9,926 bases of DNA, taken from JARRNO01 sp037384885. GTDB taxonomy: Bacteria; Acidobacteriota; UBA4820; DSQY01. The translations under genes and the position numbers were made by a program. The stretch spans positions 1 through 9,926 of the forward strand of contig JARRNO010000057.1 of NCBI GenBank assembly GCA_037384885.1. Direction: 5' to 3'. Below the pieces are notes generated by a model. It did not search any database and was not told where the DNA came from. It saw only the letters and a list, made by a program, of their open reading frames with translations. Shown here piece after piece: positions 6,357 through 9,926 of the stretch; position 1 is the stretch's first letter, and the number at the start of each line of letters is the position of its first letter.

Positions 6357-6376
6357 GGCGGGCGGACCGCCCCGCC
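6357..6376 (-). terminator. GC-rich stem-loop just after the cytochrome c gene
   Basis: The 20-base stretch is almost self-complementary (outer arms GGCGGG and CCCGCC), so the minus-strand transcript would form a strong 6-7 bp GC stem starting about 22 bases past the stop codon of the cytochrome c gene. The bases that follow (GGGCGG, then AAATAATC) contain no T run, so it does not look like a standard intrinsic terminator. It could mark the 3' end of the act transcript, protect RNA from 3' decay, or reduce read-through into sco-cox. Confidence 0.35.
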
Positions 6377-6398
6377 GTCCCTGGCTAAACGGCCCTTT

Positions 6399-7331
6399 TC
6401 AGTCCCCGCTGTTTCCGCTTTCCCCTCCGGAAGGAACGGGCGTAATTTTGACCAGTTCGTCGTGGAAGGCCTGCCACTGCTGCTTAGTCATGGTGGCGAC
6501 CGAAGGCTGGAAACCGTTGCGCGGGGTGTCGGACATGGCCGCCTGAGCGAACACACCCATATCCTTCCGCCAGTTCTTCACCTGCGAGAGGACTTCGGCG
6601 GCCTTCACCGGGTCGGCGATCATCTTGCGGCAGAGAACGGCTCCTTCGCCCGTTGCGCCTGCGGGCGGAATCTTGACCGCAGCGGGCGCGTGAAATTCGG
6701 ACTCCATGTGCTTCATGATGATGGGCACGGCGACCTTGTTGGGTTCGTGGATGCCTTGCGACAGATGGAATTTCTGGTCCAGCTCCGCCTTGCCCTTCTT
6801 GAAGTTGTTGTGATGGTTAAACTTCCCGAAGGACTGAACGTAGTGGGCCAGCGCAAAGCGGTCTTTCGGCGGGATCGTGTCGTAGGCGCCCATGGCGGTC
6901 CCTTTGACGCCCTCGCTGAGCGTCGTGTAGATGTCCGCGATCGTGTAGCCGCGCGTCCAGCCCTTGGGGCTGGCAAAGTCCCTCGGGTGAGGATGGAGCG
7001 CCGGCGCGGCGGGACCATCGCCCTTGCCGTTCGCCCCGTGGCACGCGGCGCAGTTTTCCCCGAAGAGCTTTTTGCCCTTTGCAAGCACCTTGGGGGTGGC
7101 TTCGTACATCTCCTGCAGGTTGAGGCCTGGAACAACCTTGCCTTTCACCGTGGGAAAGACCGTGGGGTCCTTATGCTTCTTCTGGGATTCCTGGTACTGC
7201 TTTTCGTATTTTTCATGGTAGCCGCCGTGCGGCAGAACCATAAAACCGAGAACAGCATAAAGCCCGGCGAGCACCAGGATCCCCGTGGAGATGGATAGAA
7301 TTTTTTTGGTCGTTTTATTCATGGTCACCAT
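6399..7331 (-). CDS. Membrane-anchored monoheme cytochrome c with a C-terminal extension
   Basis: The 310-residue product has an uncleaved-looking N-terminal helix (about 11-33), a charged linker, and a class I cytochrome c domain with heme motif CAACH at 94-98 and probable distal ligand M147 in GTAMGAY. Beyond about residue 170 is a further 140-residue region with no second CxxCH, only an isolated C234 in GAVLCRKM, and many charged residues. It starts 7 bp after the actF stop codon and precedes the oxidase genes. That placement suggests it carries electrons from alternative complex III to the caa3 oxidase at the outer face of the membrane, or is an extra subunit of either complex. Two starts fit, ATG at 7331 or ATG at 7322; neither has a clear ribosome-binding site. 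The heme domain is certain, the partner is inferred, and the C-terminal region is not recognised. Confidence 0.9.
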   Translation of the reverse strand: MVTMNKTTKKILSISTGILVLAGLYAVLGFMVLPHGGYHEKYEKQYQESQKKHKDPTVFPTVKGKVVPGLNLQEMYEATPKVLAKGKKLFGENCAACHGANGKGDGPAAPALHPHPRDFASPKGWTRGYTIADIYTTLSEGVKGTAMGAYDTIPPKDRFALAHYVQSFGKFNHHNNFKKGKAELDQKFHLSQGIHEPNKVAVPIIMKHMESEFHAPAAVKIPPAGATGEGAVLCRKMIADPVKAAEVLSQVKNWRKDMGVFAQAAMSDTPRNGFQPSVATMTKQQWQAFHDELVKITPVPSGGESGNSGD

Positions 7332-7338
7332 ACCCCGA

Positions 7339-8493
7339 TCACAGGTGGAATTCCAGGCCGGCCTCTATAAAGGGATCGCCCACCGGCGTGTCCTCTCCCT
7401 TGGCCATGGCCCTTCCCGCCACGAGTACGCCGCCGCAAATGAAGAACAGGGCGAAGGCCAACTCGGGCCAGCCCAGCGTCATGTTCTTCCCCAGCAGGGG
7501 GAAAATCATCCAGTAGAGGTCGACGATCTCCATGAACAGCAGCCAGACGGACACCCAGCGCAGGCGCTTCCACTTTTTCTTGGCGTCCTCTGTCATGAGG
7601 GCTAGGAAAGGCACGAAATAGTGTCCGATGCCAAGGATGATAAAGACGATGAGCATGCCGCCGACCGTCCGCTGCTTATACCAGAAAACCTCTTCCGGCA
7701 TGTTGGCGTACCACTGGAGAAGGTACTGGGAAAAGGCGATGTAGCCCCAGAAAATCGTAAACCCGAACAGGAGGCCGCCCAGGTTGTACAGGTGGTCTTC
7801 TGTCACGTGCGGCAGCCTGTCCCTCCGCATGAGGTAGATACCGGCCAGCGAGGACGCGGCGAGACCTGACAAGGCGGCCCCGGCGAACAGGTAAACTCCG
7901 AAGATGTCGCTGTACCACGCCGCTTCTATGCTGGACACCCAATCGAAGGAAAAGCTCGTGATGGTCAGGGCGAGAAGCACCATGAATAACGGCGAAAACC
8001 GCCGGAGAAAGACCGTGATCTTGGGATCGCGCGTCTTGTCCTGCCGAATGGACTTCCCGACGAGAAGGCGGTACGAGATTACCCAGACGAGGAGGCAGAT
8101 CACAAGCCGGATGATGAAGAACGGATAGTTGAGCCAAGCCGACTTCTCGACGAGGGCTTTGACTGAGGATGCCCCGGGCTGTGTCCAGGAGAAGACGACG
8201 GGCATGGAAAAAAGCGCCACGAAAGCCAGAGGAATCAGCCACGGCGTCAGGGCGGCGACGCGCTCGGGGGCCCTCCGAAGCGGGACGCTCCACACCGCTC
8301 CCGTGACATGCTGGAGGGCTACGACAAAGAGAGAGCCCAAGGCGACCATGGCCACAAATACGAACCAGATCAGCCAGTTCGCCCAGAACCGATGAGGACC
8401 CGCCACGAAGTACGTGGCGATAACGCCCACCGCGCCCAGGGCCGTCAGGATCCACAGGAATTTATGCCCCGAATTGCGTGAAGCGTCATTCAT
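7339..8493 (-). CDS. actF: Alternative complex III subunit ActF (quinol:cytochrome c oxidoreductase membrane subunit)
   Basis: ActF is a membrane subunit of alternative complex III, which oxidises quinol and replaces the bc1 complex. It resembles the NrfD-type subunit ActC and is often annotated as quinone-binding subunit 2. The 384-residue product has about ten membrane helices and no cofactor motif. Family landmarks include HVTGAVWSVPLRR at 62-74, SFDWVSSIEAAWYS at 182-195, and FWGYIAFSQYLLQWYANMPEE at about 248-268. The frame is open up to 8556, but the ATG at 8493 is the real start: it has a perfect AGGAGG seven bases upstream and overlaps the stop of the preceding actD-actE gene as ATGA. 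This implies coupled translation within the act operon. Confidence 0.94.
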   Translation of the reverse strand: MNDASRNSGHKFLWILTALGAVGVIATYFVAGPHRFWANWLIWFVFVAMVALGSLFVVALQHVTGAVWSVPLRRAPERVAALTPWLIPLAFVALFSMPVVFSWTQPGASSVKALVEKSAWLNYPFFIIRLVICLLVWVISYRLLVGKSIRQDKTRDPKITVFLRRFSPLFMVLLALTITSFSFDWVSSIEAAWYSDIFGVYLFAGAALSGLAASSLAGIYLMRRDRLPHVTEDHLYNLGGLLFGFTIFWGYIAFSQYLLQWYANMPEEVFWYKQRTVGGMLIVFIILGIGHYFVPFLALMTEDAKKKWKRLRWVSVWLLFMEIVDLYWMIFPLLGKNMTLGWPELAFALFFICGGVLVAGRAMAKGEDTPVGDPFIEAGLEFHL

Positions 8494-9620
8494 TTCAGGT
8501 CCTCCTCTCTGGCGTGCTGGGAGCGCTGCAGAGCTCTCACGTAATGGACGATGCACCAGCGGTCGTTTTGCGATATATCGGCCGCATAACTGGGCATGGT
8601 GCCCTTACCGTTTGAAATGACCCAGTAGATGTACCCGTCGGGAGCATCGCGAAGCGTGGATGACTGGAGGTTCGCCGGCTGGGCCTTGTAGTACTTGTCG
8701 AGCCACGGCTTTCCCGTTCCCAGCATATCGTGGCAGACCGCACAATGGATATCGAACATCTTGCGCCCGCGCTCAAGAACGCGTTTCGTCACCGGAAGAG
8801 GATTGAACAGATCCTTGCCGCCTTGTTCGGGGCTCTTGGCCAAGATGGGCATGTAGCCCCGCGGAACGGTGCCCGCGGGGGGGAGCTGCATGCCCCGGCC
8901 GTTTGCGAAAAAGCTGTCCGCTTCCTGCGCGTCGAGCTTGGCCTGGTTCTCCATCTCCGACATGGGCTTGATGGTGGGAAAAATCTTGATGGCCCACGAA
9001 GTTGCCACGCCCGCCACGACGCAGGCGGCTGTGATGCCGACCAGGATCTTGATCCACCATCCCACGCCTGGAAGGCTGCGGTCGGGAGCCGGGAGGATCT
9101 CGATGTCGTACCCGCCCGCTTCCATGAGCGCGGCCCTGGCCGCTTCCAAATCCAGCACGCCCTTGGTGGGCTGGATCATGAGCGCGAACTTGTCCCTCGT
9201 GGTGTGAACGATGGCTTTCGATTTCAGGACCGGGCTGCCGAAAAAGGGCAGGCGGTTGAAAATGAACATCATCCCGAGCCCCGCTGTGAAGGTGGCGAAG
9301 AGAACCGTCACCTCGAACATGACCGGGACCCAGGCCTCCCAAGAGTTGTAGGGCTTGCCGCCGATGCGCAGCGGATAATCAATGGCGCTCGTCCACCACT
9401 GGAAAACGAACGCGGATATGGCGCCGATGGTCCCCATGATGAAGACCAGGATGCCCAGCTTGGATTTGCCGGCGCCGATCGCTTCGTCCACGCCGTGGAC
9501 GGGATAGGGCGTATAGGCTTCCAGAGAATGGAAGCCCTTCTCCTTGACCTTTGGAACGGCCTTGAGGAGCTCTTCTCCGCTTGAGAACAGCGCCAGGATG
9601 CCAAATACGGACTCAGGCAT
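8490..9620 (-). CDS. actDE: Alternative complex III fused ActD-ActE protein (DUF3341 domain plus monoheme cytochrome c)
   Basis: This single 376-residue frame joins two subunits that are separate in the well-studied Rhodothermus enzyme. Residues 1-180 match ActD (DUF3341): MPESVFGILALFSSGEELL, a conserved YTPYPVHGVDEAIG stretch at 36-49, two membrane helices (about 55-76 and 97-122), and a cytoplasmic ferredoxin-like end. Residues 188-212 form a third helix. Residues 213-376 match ActE, with heme motif CAVCH at 293-297 and distal M342 in GTMPSYAADI. The third helix replaces the lipoprotein signal usual for ActE and would place the heme outside the membrane. The frame is open to 9686, but the ATG at 9620 begins the conserved ActD sequence and overlaps the actC stop by 8 bp. 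Its stop overlaps the actF start. The ActE heme probably passes electrons to the downstream cytochrome c. Confidence 0.92.
   Translation of the reverse strand: MPESVFGILALFSSGEELLKAVPKVKEKGFHSLEAYTPYPVHGVDEAIGAGKSKLGILVFIMGTIGAISAFVFQWWTSAIDYPLRIGGKPYNSWEAWVPVMFEVTVLFATFTAGLGMMFIFNRLPFFGSPVLKSKAIVHTTRDKFALMIQPTKGVLDLEAARAALMEAGGYDIEILPAPDRSLPGVGWWIKILVGITAACVVAGVATSWAIKIFPTIKPMSEMENQAKLDAQEADSFFANGRGMQLPPAGTVPRGYMPILAKSPEQGGKDLFNPLPVTKRVLERGRKMFDIHCAVCHDMLGTGKPWLDKYYKAQPANLQSSTLRDAPDGYIYWVISNGKGTMPSYAADISQNDRWCIVHYVRALQRSQHAREEDLK
8501..8506 (-). promoter_or_regulatory. Ribosome-binding site that fixes the actF start
   Basis: On the minus strand this is a perfect AGGAGG, seven bases before the ATG at 8493. 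It lies inside the end of actD-actE and decides in favour of 8493 over the upstream in-frame ATG at 8556. Confidence 0.85.
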
Positions 9621-9926
9621 GGTTGGCCCCCGCATTCTTATTGGACTGGTAGTGGACGATGTCGGGCTTGACTTCGGAGGTCGCAATGATGGGCAGTTTC
9701 CTCAGGAAGAGAAGGAGCAGCGTCAGGAACAGCCCCACCGACCCGAAGAGGATTCCGAAATCGATCGGCGTAGGGACGTAGACGCCCCAGGAAGAGGGCA
9801 GGAAGTCCCGGTGGAGAGAGAGGACGATGATCGTGTACCGCTCCATCCACATCCCGAGGGTCACGCCGGCGGAAACGAAGACCATGACCGGCACCGACCG
9901 GCGGAATCTGCGGAACCAGAGCAACT
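9613..9926 (-). CDS. actC: Alternative complex III subunit ActC (NrfD-like), 5' part outside the window
   Basis: Only the last 103 codons are in the window; the frame is open at the right edge, and no start codon should be assigned here. ActC is a polytopic NrfD/PsrC-type membrane subunit that works with the iron-sulfur/multiheme part of alternative complex III in quinol oxidation. The visible part has two membrane helices (about residues 12-32 and 53-74 of the fragment) separated by WMERYTIIVLSLHRDFLPSS and WGVYVPTPIDFG, the stretch typical of the ActC C-terminal region. The remaining tail is cytoplasmic or hydrophilic. Its TGA overlaps the start of actD-actE by 8 bp (ATGCCTGA). ActA and ActB should lie immediately upstream, beyond 9926. 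Confidence 0.9.
   Translation of the reverse strand, partial: LLWFRRFRRSVPVMVFVSAGVTLGMWMERYTIIVLSLHRDFLPSSWGVYVPTPIDFGILFGSVGLFLTLLLLFLRKLPIIATSEVKPDIVHYQSNKNAGANHA

Noticed and set aside
9621..9686. An upstream start for the ActD-ActE fusion at 9686
   Set aside because: The added 22 residues are a shadow of the actC tail, while ATG 9620 begins the conserved ActD sequence and gives a short operon-like overlap.
1..9926. CRISPR arrays, tRNA or rRNA genes, insertion sequences, toxin-antitoxin or defence genes
   Set aside because: I looked on both strands and found no spaced direct repeats, cloverleaf-like sequences, transposase motifs or terminal repeats. Nearly all the DNA is taken up by respiratory genes.

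Overview
The window is one dense block of respiratory genes, all on the minus strand, so transcription runs from the right edge to the left. It encodes the end of an alternative complex III (quinol:cytochrome c oxidoreductase), a membrane-anchored cytochrome c, a copper chaperone, a complete caa3-type cytochrome c oxidase, and a heme O synthase. The c-type cytochromes, alternative complex III and high GC content suggest a Gram-negative bacterium able to respire oxygen. The combination occurs in lineages such as Desulfobacterota, Myxococcota, Acidobacteriota and related candidate phyla. The sequence alone does not settle which, and I did not recognise the genome.

Layout in transcription order: actC 3' end (9926-9613, cut by the window edge), a fused actD-actE (9620-8490), actF (8493-7339), a monoheme cytochrome c (7331-6399), a 293-bp gap with GC-rich dyads and a foldable leader, then sco (6105-5233), coxA (5230-3596), coxC (3599-2955), coxD (2942-2625), coxB with a cytochrome c tail (2617-1706), and ctaB (1665-700). 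A 384-bp gap follows with two short octamer tandem repeats and three small inverted repeats. The window ends in a DUF488-family gene whose 3' end is cut off (315-1). Within each block most genes overlap by 4-8 bp or lie 2-13 bp apart, as expected for operons. Only the 293-bp gap breaks the series.

Together the products would form one electron path: menaquinol or quinol to alternative complex III (ActC/ActF membrane arms, heme of ActE), then the membrane-anchored cytochrome c and/or the cytochrome c tail of CoxB, then CuA, heme a, and the heme a3-CuB site of CoxA, where oxygen is reduced. Sco would help metallate CuA, and CtaB makes the heme O precursor of heme A. ActA and ActB (the multiheme and iron-sulfur subunits) should lie just beyond the right edge. 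No heme A synthase (CtaA) is visible here.

I found no new defence system, mobile element, CRISPR array, tRNA or rRNA. The points most worth a second look are the actD-actE fusion, the mutually exclusive hairpins ahead of sco, the A2-type proton channel of CoxA, the unusual cox gene order with coxB late, and the paired period-8 repeats near the left end.
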